Part shown: positions 1 through 6,829 of the stretch, piece by piece
Numbering within the stretch: position 1 is the first letter of the stretch
Layout of the letters: the number at the start of each line of letters is the position of its first letter
Assembly: GCA_900544105.1 (NCBI GenBank)
Contig: UQUC01000053.1
Location: 1 to 17,293, forward strand
DNA from: an uncultured Oscillibacter sp.
Lineage (GTDB): Bacteria > Bacillota > Clostridia > Oscillospirales > Oscillospiraceae
Direction of reading: 5' to 3'
DNA length: 17,293 nucleotides
Made by a program: the position numbers and the translations under genes
The notes under the pieces: generated by a model
What the model was told of the DNA's origin: nothing
Databases searched by the model: none
The model's input: the letters and a program-made list of their open reading frames with translations, nothing else

Positions 1-1
1 C

Positions 2-34
2 ATCGACCAGGCTCTTGCCGCCGATATGGGCTGA
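2..34 (+). CDS. Possible 3' end of an upstream gene cut by the window edge
   Basis: Frame 2 gives the tail IDQALAADMG followed by TGA. It looks like an ordinary C-terminal helix and would place a gene about 20 bp upstream of the DUF6132-like gene. Frame 3 is also open, to a TGA at 57-59 that overlaps the next start, and frame 1 is open to 78, so the true frame cannot be settled from so few codons. In pneumococci msrAB lies next to ccdA and a thioredoxin-like gene, which would be the first thing to look for upstream. That is only a guess from context. Confidence 0.25.
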   Translation: MDQALAADMG

Positions 35-55
35 CCCGAGATTTAAAAAGTGCCT

Positions 56-292
56 ATGATGAAGAAAAAGCGTTGTAAGTCGGCAGATATTCTGCGCGCC
101 ATTTCGCTACCTTTGGTAGGCACTGCCGGAGCATGGCTGTACCGCCGCTATGCAGGCTGCGCCGCCGATACCTGCGCCATCACCTCGGGTCCGTGGCTCT
201 TTGCGGGCATTGGATGCATCCTTGGATCGCTGCTGTATACTGTCCTGAGACCCGACCGCAGCGAAGAACAGGACAAGGAAGGGGCGGAGTGA
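56..292 (+). CDS. Small two-helix membrane protein, DUF6132-like
   Basis: This is a 78-residue protein if translation starts at the ATG at 56; the next codon is also ATG, and a GTG at 50 is less likely. It has a lysine-rich N-terminus, a hydrophobic helix at about residues 13-29, a short loop with Cys35 and Cys40 in the pattern GC-x4-C-x-ITSGP, a second helix at about 47-63 and a charged tail. The GC...C-ITS-P loop between two helices is what I know from DUF6132 proteins, whose function is unknown. The gene ends 30 bp before msrAB on the same strand and is probably cotranscribed. The paired cysteines beside a methionine sulfoxide reductase hint at a redox or metal role at the membrane, but that is inference. 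The ribosome binding site is weak. Confidence 0.6.
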   Translation: MMKKKRCKSADILRAISLPLVGTAGAWLYRRYAGCAADTCAITSGPWLFAGIGCILGSLLYTVLRPDRSEEQDKEGAE

Positions 293-322
293 GCCCTGAT
301 TCCCCTGAAAGGAGGAAACGCG

Positions 323-1441
323 ATGCATCGAAGCGTATTGGCCCTGCTTTTCGCCTCGGTGCTGCTGCTCAGCGGCTGCGCTGTCGGGCAGCAGACTGTG
401 CCGAAGGAAAAGAGCGGACAGGAAACAAACATGGACGGAGCGGCTTTTGACCGGTCCGACGAGGAGATCACCTATATGGATACCACAGACAATGTCATCT
501 ATCTGGCGGGCGGCTGCTTCTGGGGCATGGAACAGCTGATGCAGTCCATCCCCGGCGTTATCGACGCCGCGAGCGGCTACGCCAACGGCACCTGCGAGGC
601 GGACGCCGATTACAAGACCGTCTGCAAGGGAGAGACCGGCTTTCGGGAGACCGTGCGGGTGGAATACGACCCCGAGCAGGTGAGCCTCGACGCGCTGCTG
701 ATGGCGTACTTCTATGTCATCGACCCCACGGTACAAAACCGGCAGGGCAACGACCGGGGCAGCCAGTACCAGACCGGCGTGTACTACACCAATGAAAGCG
801 CCAGAGAGACGGTGAAGCGCATCGCGGAGATCGAGCGGAATCGCAGTAAAAAATTTTTCGTGGAGATCGGCCCCCTGAAAAACTACTACCCCGCTGAGGA
901 GTATCATCAGAACTATCTTGAAAAGAACCCAGACGGCTATTGCCACATTCCATGGGCAGAGATAGAACTCCTCTCCAAACTGCGCATCGACCCGGGCGAC
1001 TATCAGAAAACCACGGCGGAGTCCATTCGTGACAAGCTGACGGAGGAGCAGTACCGCGTCACGCAGGAGAACGGCACGGAGCGTGCCTTCACAGGCGAGT
1101 TCTGGGACAAATTTGAAAAGGGTATCTATGTGGATGTCGTCACCGGCGAGCCGCTTTTTTCCTCCACGGATAAGTACGAGAGCGCCTGTGGCTGGCCATC
1201 TTTCACCAAACCTATCGAAGGCCCCGCCGTGGTGGAAAAAGAGGATTTGAGCCACGGGATGCGCCGCACGGAGGTGCGCAGCCGCGCTGGTGACTCCCAC
1301 CTCGGTCATGTGTTTACCGAAGACCCAGAGTCGCCGAACGGCGTGCGTTACTGCATAAACAGCGCAGCCCTGCGCTTTGTCCCCTATGGAAAAATGGAAG
1401 CCGAGGGCTACGGATACCTCCTGTACCTGTTTAAGAATTGA
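323..1441 (+). CDS. msrAB: Surface lipoprotein methionine sulfoxide reductase MsrA-MsrB fusion
   Basis: This bifunctional enzyme reduces both S- and R-methionine sulfoxide in oxidised proteins. The 372-residue protein opens with a lipoprotein signal, a hydrophobic stretch ending in the lipobox LSGC with Cys19 as the lipidation site, so it should act outside the membrane. The MsrA domain (about residues 55-215) contains GGCFWG with catalytic Cys65 and GYCHI with a probable resolving Cys207. The MsrB domain (about 243-370) contains CGWPSF (Cys289), SHLGHVF and RYCINSAALRF with catalytic Cys344. The zinc-binding CxxC pairs of some MsrB proteins are absent. The A-then-B order and length fit the fused family. 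The start is set by a strong AAAGGAGG site just upstream of ATG 323. Secreted MsrAB proteins are usually recharged by a membrane or exported thioredoxin system, which is not visible here. Confidence 0.95.
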   Translation: MHRSVLALLFASVLLLSGCAVGQQTVPKEKSGQETNMDGAAFDRSDEEITYMDTTDNVIYLAGGCFWGMEQLMQSIPGVIDAASGYANGTCEADADYKTVCKGETGFRETVRVEYDPEQVSLDALLMAYFYVIDPTVQNRQGNDRGSQYQTGVYYTNESARETVKRIAEIERNRSKKFFVEIGPLKNYYPAEEYHQNYLEKNPDGYCHIPWAEIELLSKLRIDPGDYQKTTAESIRDKLTEEQYRVTQENGTERAFTGEFWDKFEKGIYVDVVTGEPLFSSTDKYESACGWPSFTKPIEGPAVVEKEDLSHGMRRTEVRSRAGDSHLGHVFTEDPESPNGVRYCINSAALRFVPYGKMEAEGYGYLLYLFKN

Positions 1442-1567
1442 GACGTTGCTGAGCCATGCTGAGATAGATGATGACCTGCAATAAATGATTGCCTGATGGC
1501 CGCCCTTTGTGCTCCAAACGGAAGTAATTTTGTAGAAGATCTGTGTAAAGCGGTATCGGAGCATAGC

Positions 1568-1603
1568 AGCAAATCGGACTGCCACTGTGCAGCCTGATTT
1601 GCT
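1568..1603 (+). terminator. Hairpin after msrAB, terminator-like but without a U-tract
   Basis: AGCAAATC at 1568-1575 pairs with GATTTGCT at 1596-1603. Inside it GG pairs with CC and CTGC with GCAG, with single-base bulges, giving about 14 paired positions around a loop of about 6 nt. No run of T follows, so it may stabilise the msrAB mRNA end or separate it from the next gene. The remaining spacer 1442-1567 shows nothing I can name. Confidence 0.4.
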
Positions 1604-1659
1604 ATGAATGGAATTCCTTGATACCCTTAATAAGCTGGCTTCAAAAAAGGAGAAGCACC

Positions 1660-2301
1660 ATGTATCTTTTTCAAATAAGCAACTACGATGACCCCGCTGT
1701 GGAAAGAGAAACCGCAGAACTGCTGCACCAGCGTTTGGAAGCTGAGAGCCGGCGGCGCTGCCCCGCTATGTGGAATGCGATAGACCGCATCAGAACTCAC
1801 GCCGCAAAAGGCCCGACGCGCGAAAAGCGGGCGGTGCGCTGCCGCATTTATGGCGTGTTTCTGCTGGCTCTGGGCCTTTTGACATTGATTCTTGGCTTGA
1901 CGCCGCCAAGAACCACCGATGTGATCATTGTGGGCGGAGTCGTGATCATTGCAGGTCTGCTGGAGTTTGCCCTTGCTCCTGGAAGAACGCCGCCGCATAT
2001 ACCGGAATCCTGCAAAAGGGAAGCACGGAAAGTGCTGGAGCTGCGGCGCACCGTTGACTGGGAAAAGCTCAAAACCACTATCCGTTTCGAGGATGCCGGC
2101 ATAACGATCTGCGCGGAGGAGAACGAAGAACATCTCCCGTACACACGAATAAAGAGCGCCTTTGAATCATTGCATTTGTGGCTTGTAGTCTGTGACGATG
2201 AACACGCCCTGCTGCTCCAGAAAAAGGACCTGATATTGGGGGAGACAGATAAATTCTTCTCTTACATCACCTCAAGAACGAATGGAGACGTAGTGGGCTG
2301 A
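1660..2301 (+). CDS. YcxB-like two-helix membrane protein
   Basis: This 213-residue protein is of unknown function. I chose ATG 1660 because AAGGAGA ends 7 bp before it; an in-frame ATG at 1618 lacks such a site. It has a charged N-terminal region (about 1-60), two hydrophobic helices at about 64-81 and 87-106, and a cytosolic C-terminal domain. That domain (about 141-205, running from TIRFEDAGITI through LPYTRIK to LLLQKKDLILGE) resembles the YcxB-like domain: a beta strand, an acidic turn, a tyrosine-containing 'Y-x-x-I' segment, then a strand ending in 'KKDL'. The family is widespread in Firmicutes as small membrane proteins without assigned roles. It stands alone between a hairpin and a weak terminator, and I saw no clear promoter. 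Confidence 0.7.
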   Translation: MYLFQISNYDDPAVERETAELLHQRLEAESRRRCPAMWNAIDRIRTHAAKGPTREKRAVRCRIYGVFLLALGLLTLILGLTPPRTTDVIIVGGVVIIAGLLEFALAPGRTPPHIPESCKREARKVLELRRTVDWEKLKTTIRFEDAGITICAEENEEHLPYTRIKSAFESLHLWLVVCDDEHALLLQKKDLILGETDKFFSYITSRTNGDVVG

Positions 2302-2304
2302 GAT

Positions 2305-2336
2305 ATCTAATAAACTTATAGCTTATTAGATCTTTT
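2305..2336 (+). terminator. Weak AT-rich terminator after the YcxB-like gene
   Basis: ATCTAATAA at 2305-2313 pairs perfectly with TTATTAGAT at 2323-2331 around a 9-nt loop and is followed by CTTTTC. The stem is AT-rich and the T-run short, so it is a modest intrinsic terminator. It starts four bases after the stop codon. Confidence 0.5.
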
Positions 2337-2390
2337 CGTTGAAAAAGTGCAATAGCGTTGAACAAAAATCAACAATTTGTTTGTGGATGA

Positions 2391-2687
2391 GTGTTGCCAT
2401 TTTGCTGCGTATCTCTCGACGATGTGGCGTTGGACTATGACGGAGCGATCAAAACCTATACCGGCAGCGGTACCGACCTTGTCATTGGTATGGAAGGAGC
2501 GGCTTTATATGCGAGCAGTCCTAACGCTCTTGAAGTGCTGCTTGGTGAGGCCCTTGCTAAAACGTGGGCGAATCGATATAATAAAAACACCGATATTGTG
2601 CTTTAGGCGGTAGAACGGAATATAAATGACCAATATGATCCAGAGATCGGAAAGCTATTGGATAAGGGGTATTTGGAACGTGACTGA
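2391..2687 (+). pseudogene. Remnant of an unrecognised gene with an in-frame stop
   Basis: One frame reads as plausible protein from about 2391 to 2603 (for example DLVIGMEGAALYAS, then EVLLGEALAKTWANRYNKN). It meets TAG at 2604-2606 and continues in the same frame as AVERNINDQYDPEIGKLLDK up to TGA at 2685-2687. The residue composition on both sides of the TAG looks coding, which suggests one nonsense mutation in a decayed gene. There is no ribosome binding site, and a stop lies immediately upstream of the GTG at 2391, so the 5' part is lost or frameshifted. I do not recognise the family. The surrounding 2302-3120 region has no intact gene, is AT-rich and abuts a tRNA gene, consistent with a degraded mobile element. 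Confidence 0.45.
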
Positions 2688-2868
2688 CGGATGACTTAAT
2701 GGCTTCCATTCAAACCATACAAACATCATGAGAAACTGTTGACAGTGGAAAGCAAGACCTCCAATGGCATCTCTATTGGCGTGATTTGAACGCACTGTTA
2801 GCTCCTATGAGGTGGAACGGGGACAACCAATGTCCCTGTCCTTGAAAATAATGGCGAAGAATTTGTGA

Positions 2869-3087
2869 TTCAACACGAAATTCAACACAAGAGCAGGAAA
2901 GATAAAGTGGACAGAAAAATACATTTTTTTGACTGCGCTTTTTCAAATGGGCAGAAAAAACCTTTTCCTATCAATGCATTTGTGTAAAATGTAGAAATTA
3001 TAAAAATATAGAAAAAGTTGCAAAAATACGTGGCGAAAAAAGGGGATTATGAGCAATTTTTCCGTGCGTTCAACACAAATTCAACAC
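2869..3087 (+). repeat. Two paired copies of TTCAACAC, 200 bp apart
   Basis: TTCAACAC occurs at 2869-2876 and 2881-2888, and again at 3069-3076 and 3080-3087. Both pairs continue with nearly the same bases (AAGAGC or AAAAGC). The spacing inside the pairs is 12 and 11 bp. The repeats lie in non-coding AT-rich DNA on the 3' side of the tRNA-Ala gene. Short paired direct repeats near a tRNA could be arm-type integrase sites or simply a duplicated segment. The stretch between and around them (2688-3120) otherwise holds only broken frames. Confidence 0.5.
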
Positions 3088-3121
3088 AAAAGCGACTTTG
3101 TGCAATTTGCCACATATAAGA

Positions 3122-3156
3122 AAAAACCTCGAAACCATTATGGTTTCAAGGTTTTT
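3122..3156 (-). terminator. Intrinsic terminator of the tRNA-Ala gene
   Basis: AAAAACCT-C-GAAACCA at 3122-3137 pairs with TGGTTTC-A-AGGTTTTT at 3141-3156, with one mismatch and a 3-nt loop. Read on the minus strand the hairpin ends in a run of six T and begins three bases after the CCA of the tRNA. The flanking A and T runs make it capable of working in both directions. Confidence 0.85.
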
Positions 3157-3158
3157 CT

Positions 3159-3234
3159 TGGTGGAGAATAGCGGGATCGAACCGCTGACCTCTTGACTGC
3201 CAGTCAAGCGCTCTCCCAGCTGAGCTAATCCCCC
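3159..3234 (-). tRNA. tRNA-Ala, anticodon GGC
   Basis: The minus strand folds into a standard 76-nt cloverleaf. The acceptor stem is GGGGGAT with ATTCTCC (two G-U pairs). The D arm is GCTC/GAGC around AGCTGGGA. The anticodon stem is CTTGA/TCAAG with loop CTGGCAG, giving anticodon GGC. The T arm is AGCGG/CCGCT around TTCGATC. CCA is encoded, as is common in Firmicutes. It reads GCC and GCU alanine codons. It is a single gene with its own promoter on the right and terminator on the left. Confidence 0.97.
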
Positions 3235-3280
3235 AGGTCAGTTCATTTTGAACTTGTTTCGTTCGCTCGGAACAATGGCT

Positions 3281-3309
3281 AGTATAGCAGGGAACCCCCT
3301 CTTTGTCAA
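3281..3309 (-). promoter_or_regulatory. Strong promoter of tRNA-Ala with an A-tract upstream element
   Basis: On the minus strand TTGACA (3304-3309) is separated by 17 bp from TATACT (3281-3286), placing the start at about 3274, some 40 nt before the mature tRNA. Directly upstream of the -35 box, at 3311-3341, are three successive A/T runs, the layout of an UP element that binds the RNA polymerase alpha subunit. This fits a highly expressed stable RNA. Confidence 0.85.
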
Positions 3310-3485
3310 CACTTTTTTTCGTTTTTTTCAAAAATTTTTTTCGCCCACTCAGAGGTGGAAAAATCGGGGCTTGAAGGGATGGAGATCGTGGGAGCGGATC
3401 ATAGGAGCTTCCGGCAGGAGGGAGGCTGCCGCATTTACACGGCTCGCTATCTTATGGAAAGGATAACGAATGATGGAAAGAACCG

Positions 3486-3514
3486 TTGCGAAAACAGACA
3501 GCCTATTATATAAT
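3486..3514 (+). promoter_or_regulatory. Promoter of the fused xanthine dehydrogenase gene
   Basis: TTGCGA (3486-3491), a 17-bp spacer and a perfect TATAAT (3509-3514) predict a start near 3521 and a leader of about 40 nt. The rest of the 3235-3559 spacer holds the divergent tRNA promoter and no convincing gene. Confidence 0.75.
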
Positions 3515-3528
3515 GAACTCAAGAAATA

Positions 3529-3542
3529 AAAGGTTGACCTTT
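3529..3542 (+). promoter_or_regulatory. Palindrome in the leader, candidate operator
   Basis: AAAGGT and ACCTTT form a perfect inverted repeat around a TG centre. It lies about 8-22 bases after the predicted start and just before the AAGGGGGA ribosome binding site. A bound repressor here would block transcription or loading. It could equally be chance; no regulator gene is adjacent. Confidence 0.3.
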
Positions 3543-3559
3543 GGGAAGGGGGACCCAAC

Positions 3560-6127
3560 ATGGCTGTTTTTACGGTAAACGGCAAAACGGTAACCGCTGA
3601 GAAAAATCAAAAGCTGCTGCGGTTCCTGCGAGACGAGCTGCGCCTGACCTCGGTGAAGGACGGATGCAGCGAGGGCGCCTGCGGCACTTGCACGGTGCTG
3701 ATCGACGGCAAGCCCACCAAGGCCTGCGTTCCGCAGACGGATAAGCTGGAGGGAAAAACCATCCTGACGGTGGAGGGCTTGTCTGATTGGGAGAAGAAGG
3801 TCTACACCTGGGCCTTTGGCGAGGCGGGGGCTATTCAGTGCGGCTTCTGCATCCCCGGCATGGTGATCTCCGCCAAGGCACTGCTGGACACGAACCCGGA
3901 TCCCAGCCGGGAGGAGGCGGCCTTTGCTATCCGCAACAACATCTGCCGCTGCACCGGCTATGTGAAGATCATCGACGGGATCCTGCTGGCGGCAAAATGC
4001 TTCCGGGAGGGCAAGCTGCCGGAGGCACCGGCGGAATGGAAGGTAGGCAGCCGGGTCCACCGGGTAGATGTGGAGGAAAAGGTCACCGGCACCGGCCAGT
4101 ACCCTGATGACATCTATCTGGACGGGATGCTCTACGGCAGCGCCGTCCGCAGTCAGTACCCCCGTGCACGGGTGCTGGCTATCCATACGGAGGAGGCCAA
4201 GGCCCTGCCCGGCGTGGCCTGCGTCCTGACGGCGGCGGATATCCCCGGCAGCAACAAGGTGGGCCACCTGAAAAAGGATTGGGACACCATGATCGCCGTA
4301 GGCGATATTACCCATTATCTGGGCGACGCCATTTGTCTGGTGGCAGCGGAAACGCCGGAGATCCTGGCCCAGGCCAAGGCGTTGGTGAAGGTGGACTACG
4401 AGGAGCTGCCTGCCGTCCATAACCCGCAGGAGGCCATCCTGCCGGACGCGCCGCTGGTGCACCGGGAGGGCAATTTGCTGGCCCATAAGCACATCCAGCG
4501 GGGAAACCCGGCGGAGGCGCTGGCCAAATCCAAGTATCTCATCACCCGGCGGTTCTCGACCCCCTGGACGGAACACGCCTTTCTGGAACCGGAGTGCGCC
4601 GTGGCCTGCCCCGATGGGGACGGTGTTCTGGTGCTCTCCACGGATCAGGGTGCATACGATACCCAGCACGAGATCATGGGAATGCTGGGCCTGCCCGCGG
4701 AGCAGGTGAAGGTCCGCAACTGTCTGGTGGGCGGCGGCTTCGGCGGCAAGGAGGACGTAACGGTCCAGCACCACGCCGCGCTGATCGCCTATCTCACAAA
4801 GCGCCCGGTAAAGGTGAAGCTCACCCGGGCGGAAAGCCTGCTGATCCATCCCAAGCGTCACCCCATGGAGATGGAATTCTCTCTGGGCTGCGATGAAAAC
4901 GGCATCATTCAGGGCGTGGCGGCGGAGTGCATCGCCGACACCGGAGCCTACGCCTCTCTGGGCGGGCCGGTGCTGGAACGGGCCTGCACCCACGGCGCGG
5001 GGCCTTATCAGTACGAAGCCTATGAGATCGACGGCTGGGCCTACTATACGAACAATCCCCCGGCGGGAGCCTTCCGGGGCTTTGGCGTGACCCAGACCTG
5101 CTTCTGCATTGAAACGCTGTTGAACGAAATGGCGGACAAGGTGGGCATTTCCCCTTGGGAGATCCGCTACCGCAATGCCATCCGACCCGGCGGCGTTTTG
5201 CCCAACGGTCAGATCGTGGACGGCTCCACGGGACTGGTGGAAACGCTGGAGGCTGTGAAGCCCTATTATGACGAGGCTGTGAAGAACGGCGATCCTGTGG
5301 GTCTGGCCTGCGCCATGAAGAACGCAGGCGTAGGCGTGGGCATCCCCGACACCGGCCGGGTGCGGCTGACTGTCCGGGAGGGAAAGCTCCACATTTTCGC
5401 AGGCGCTTCCTGCATCGGTCAGGGCTTGGGCACGGTGCTGACACAGACCGTCTGCGGCGAGACCGGCATCCCAAGGGAAAACGTGGTCTACGAGCGTTCC
5501 AACACCTGGATCGCGCCGGATTCCGGCACTACCTCCGGCTCCCGCCAGACGCTGTTCACCGGCGAGGCCTGTATCCGGGCCTGTCAGGACTTGAAAAAGG
5601 CCTTGGAGGAACATAGCTTGGCAGACCTTGAGGGACAGGAGTTCTACGGCGAATATCTGGGCAAGACCGACCCGCTGGGGGCGGATGTGCCCAACCCGGT
5701 GAGCCACATCGCCTACGGCTATGCCACCCAGCTCTGCGTGCTGGATAAGGATACCGGACGCATCAAACAGATGGTAGCGGCCCACGATGTCGGCAAGGCC
5801 GTGAACCCCCTCTCCGTGGAGGGACAGATCGAGGGCGGCGTGGTGATGAGCATGGGCTACGCCCTGACGGAGCGGTATCCCATTGACGAAAACTGCCGCC
5901 CCACGGCGAAATTCGGCACGCTGGGATTGTTCCGGGCCAACCAGATCCCGGAGATCAAGCCCATCATCGTGGAAAAACCGGGATTGAACGTGGGCGGCGG
6001 GGCCATCGGTATCGGTGAGATCACCTCCATCCCCACGGCCCCCGCCATTGCGGAGGCGTACCGCCGCTATGACGGCGAGCTGCGTACCGAGCTTCCTCTG
6101 AAAAACACCCCTTACGCAAAAAAATGA
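3560..6127 (+). CDS. xdh: Fused xanthine dehydrogenase (2Fe-2S plus molybdenum domains), selenium-dependent type
   Basis: This molybdenum hydroxylase probably oxidises xanthine or a related purine. The 855-residue protein joins two parts normally made as separate subunits. Residues 1-155 carry two [2Fe-2S] clusters: Cys36, 41, 44 and 56 of the plant-type ferredoxin fold, then Cys94, 97, 129 and 131 (QCGFC...CRCTGY). Residues from about 160 form the molybdopterin domain, with GGGFGGKED at 391-399, PAGAFRGFG near 501-509, an IGQG segment, and GIGE with the probable catalytic Glu820. The fusion order and length match the selenium-dependent xanthine dehydrogenase family (TIGR03311) and are related to E. 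coli XdhD. No FAD domain is present, so electrons must leave through another protein. The selenium in this family is a labile ligand, not selenocysteine, so it cannot be read from the gene. AAGGGGGA precedes ATG 3560. mocA lies convergently downstream. Confidence 0.88.
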   Translation: MAVFTVNGKTVTAEKNQKLLRFLRDELRLTSVKDGCSEGACGTCTVLIDGKPTKACVPQTDKLEGKTILTVEGLSDWEKKVYTWAFGEAGAIQCGFCIPGMVISAKALLDTNPDPSREEAAFAIRNNICRCTGYVKIIDGILLAAKCFREGKLPEAPAEWKVGSRVHRVDVEEKVTGTGQYPDDIYLDGMLYGSAVRSQYPRARVLAIHTEEAKALPGVACVLTAADIPGSNKVGHLKKDWDTMIAVGDITHYLGDAICLVAAETPEILAQAKALVKVDYEELPAVHNPQEAILPDAPLVHREGNLLAHKHIQRGNPAEALAKSKYLITRRFSTPWTEHAFLEPECAVACPDGDGVLVLSTDQGAYDTQHEIMGMLGLPAEQVKVRNCLVGGGFGGKEDVTVQHHAALIAYLTKRPVKVKLTRAESLLIHPKRHPMEMEFSLGCDENGIIQGVAAECIADTGAYASLGGPVLERACTHGAGPYQYEAYEIDGWAYYTNNPPAGAFRGFGVTQTCFCIETLLNEMADKVGISPWEIRYRNAIRPGGVLPNGQIVDGSTGLVETLEAVKPYYDEAVKNGDPVGLACAMKNAGVGVGIPDTGRVRLTVREGKLHIFAGASCIGQGLGTVLTQTVCGETGIPRENVVYERSNTWIAPDSGTTSGSRQTLFTGEACIRACQDLKKALEEHSLADLEGQEFYGEYLGKTDPLGADVPNPVSHIAYGYATQLCVLDKDTGRIKQMVAAHDVGKAVNPLSVEGQIEGGVVMSMGYALTERYPIDENCRPTAKFGTLGLFRANQIPEIKPIIVEKPGLNVGGGAIGIGEITSIPTAPAIAEAYRRYDGELRTELPLKNTPYAKK

Positions 6128-6146
6128 CAGCGGCGAACCGCTGTCA
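6117..6146 (-). terminator. Terminator of mocA, shared hairpin at the convergent gene ends
   Basis: TGACAGCGG (6125-6133) and CCGCTGTCA (6138-6146) form a perfect 9-bp stem with a CGAA loop. On the minus strand it is followed by a run of T, the complement of the A-run ending at 6124, so it is a good intrinsic terminator for mocA. The TGA stop of the plus-strand dehydrogenase lies inside the left arm. In the plus direction no T-run follows, so there it may only protect the mRNA end. Confidence 0.8.
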
Positions 6147-6166
6147 AGGTACATATACTTCATGCG

Positions 6167-6736
6167 TTAACCGGCGCTTTCGGCTTGCTTCAAAGCCTCC
6201 GGGGTGTCGATGTCCGTCAGCTCCAGGGCGTCTGTCTCTAACAAAATGAGGTCGGCCTCGTGGTTGCGGATGACAGCGCTGCCGCCCCGGTCCCCATTGA
6301 GGGCCAAAAGCTCCGGGTAGAACCGAGAGGGAAAGAGGCAGGGATTGCCACGGACGCCGCTGTGGGCCATGGCAGCGATCTTCGCTGGGTTCTGGGCCCA
6401 GAGCGCGGCCAGCGCTTCGGCGCTGTCCCGCTTCAGCCACGGCTGGTCGGCTACGAGGAACAGCACCCCATCGCAGTCCGTGAGCCGTTCCAGCCCCAGA
6501 CGGACGCTGCGGCTCAGCCCCAGGTCCGGCTGATCGTTCAAAACGGCCTCAAAGCCGTATTCACCGGCTAAGGACAGAATCTCCGGGTATTGACTTACCA
6601 CCACGGTCACAAGACCGCTGGGAACAGTCTCCAGTGCCCGGCGGATGAGGGATTCCCCATCCACCTGCGCTTGCAGCTTATTAGAACCGAACCGGCGGGC
6701 GTTACCCGCCGCCAGCACTACACATCCGATTTTCAT
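6167..6736 (-). CDS. mocA: Molybdenum cofactor cytidylyltransferase (MocA family)
   Basis: MocA attaches CMP from CTP to molybdopterin to form the cytosine-dinucleotide cofactor used by xanthine dehydrogenase-family enzymes. The 189-residue protein has the nucleotidyltransferase signature LAAGNARRFGSNK at residues 8-20, VADQPW at 95-100 (metal and nucleotide site), and GVRGNPCLFPSRF followed by GDRGG, the usual MocA C-terminal pattern. LAAG with RFG rather than LAGG with RMG favours MocA over MobA. I chose the ATG at 6736 because AGGTGAT lies 5 bp before it; a GTG at 6745 is less well placed. The gene sits between two molybdenum hydroxylase loci on the opposite strand, with its own promoter and terminator, so it probably serves both. 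Confidence 0.88.
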   Translation of the reverse strand: MKIGCVVLAAGNARRFGSNKLQAQVDGESLIRRALETVPSGLVTVVVSQYPEILSLAGEYGFEAVLNDQPDLGLSRSVRLGLERLTDCDGVLFLVADQPWLKRDSAEALAALWAQNPAKIAAMAHSGVRGNPCLFPSRFYPELLALNGDRGGSAVIRNHEADLILLETDALELTDIDTPEALKQAESAG

Positions 6737-6772
6737 AGCGATCACCTCATAGGAAAATTCCAGATCTCTCTC

Positions 6773-6802
6773 AGTATACCCAATTTAGACCCTGTCAGTC
6801 AA
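6773..6802 (-). promoter_or_regulatory. Promoter of mocA
   Basis: On the minus strand TTGACT (6797-6802), an 18-bp spacer and TATACT (6773-6778) predict a start at about 6766, some 30 nt before the ATG. The 93-bp gap between mocA and xdhA must also drive xdhABC, but I could not find a convincing plus-strand promoter in it. Confidence 0.75.
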
Positions 6803-6829
6803 TATGAGCGATAGAAGGAGGGATGCTCC

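Noticed and set aside
107..1585. Minus-strand open frame of 492 codons across msrAB
   Set aside because: The plus strand encodes a clear MsrAB with all catalytic motifs. The antisense frame has no recognisable domain.
2302..3120. CRISPR array or riboswitch in the AT-rich spacer
   Set aside because: The only repeats are four 8-bp copies without regular spacers, and no conserved riboswitch core was recognised.
3146..3331. Short minus-strand open frame overlapping the tRNA
   Set aside because: It translates the tRNA-Ala itself, a common false gene.
3379..3513. 44-codon plus-strand frame, with a 19-codon frame at 3470-3529, before the dehydrogenase
   Set aside because: Both overlap the TTGCGA/TATAAT promoter and would not be on its transcript in full. 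No conserved feature is seen, though the second has a passable GGAAAGGA site.
3506..6163. Minus-strand open frame of 885 codons across the fused dehydrogenase
   Set aside because: It mirrors the plus-strand gene, has no family motifs and no ribosome binding site, and arises from GC-rich third codon positions.
6737..6829. Plus-strand promoter for xdhABC
   Set aside because: TATACC at 6775 has no acceptable -35 box, and other hexamers are poor. A promoter must exist, but I cannot place it.
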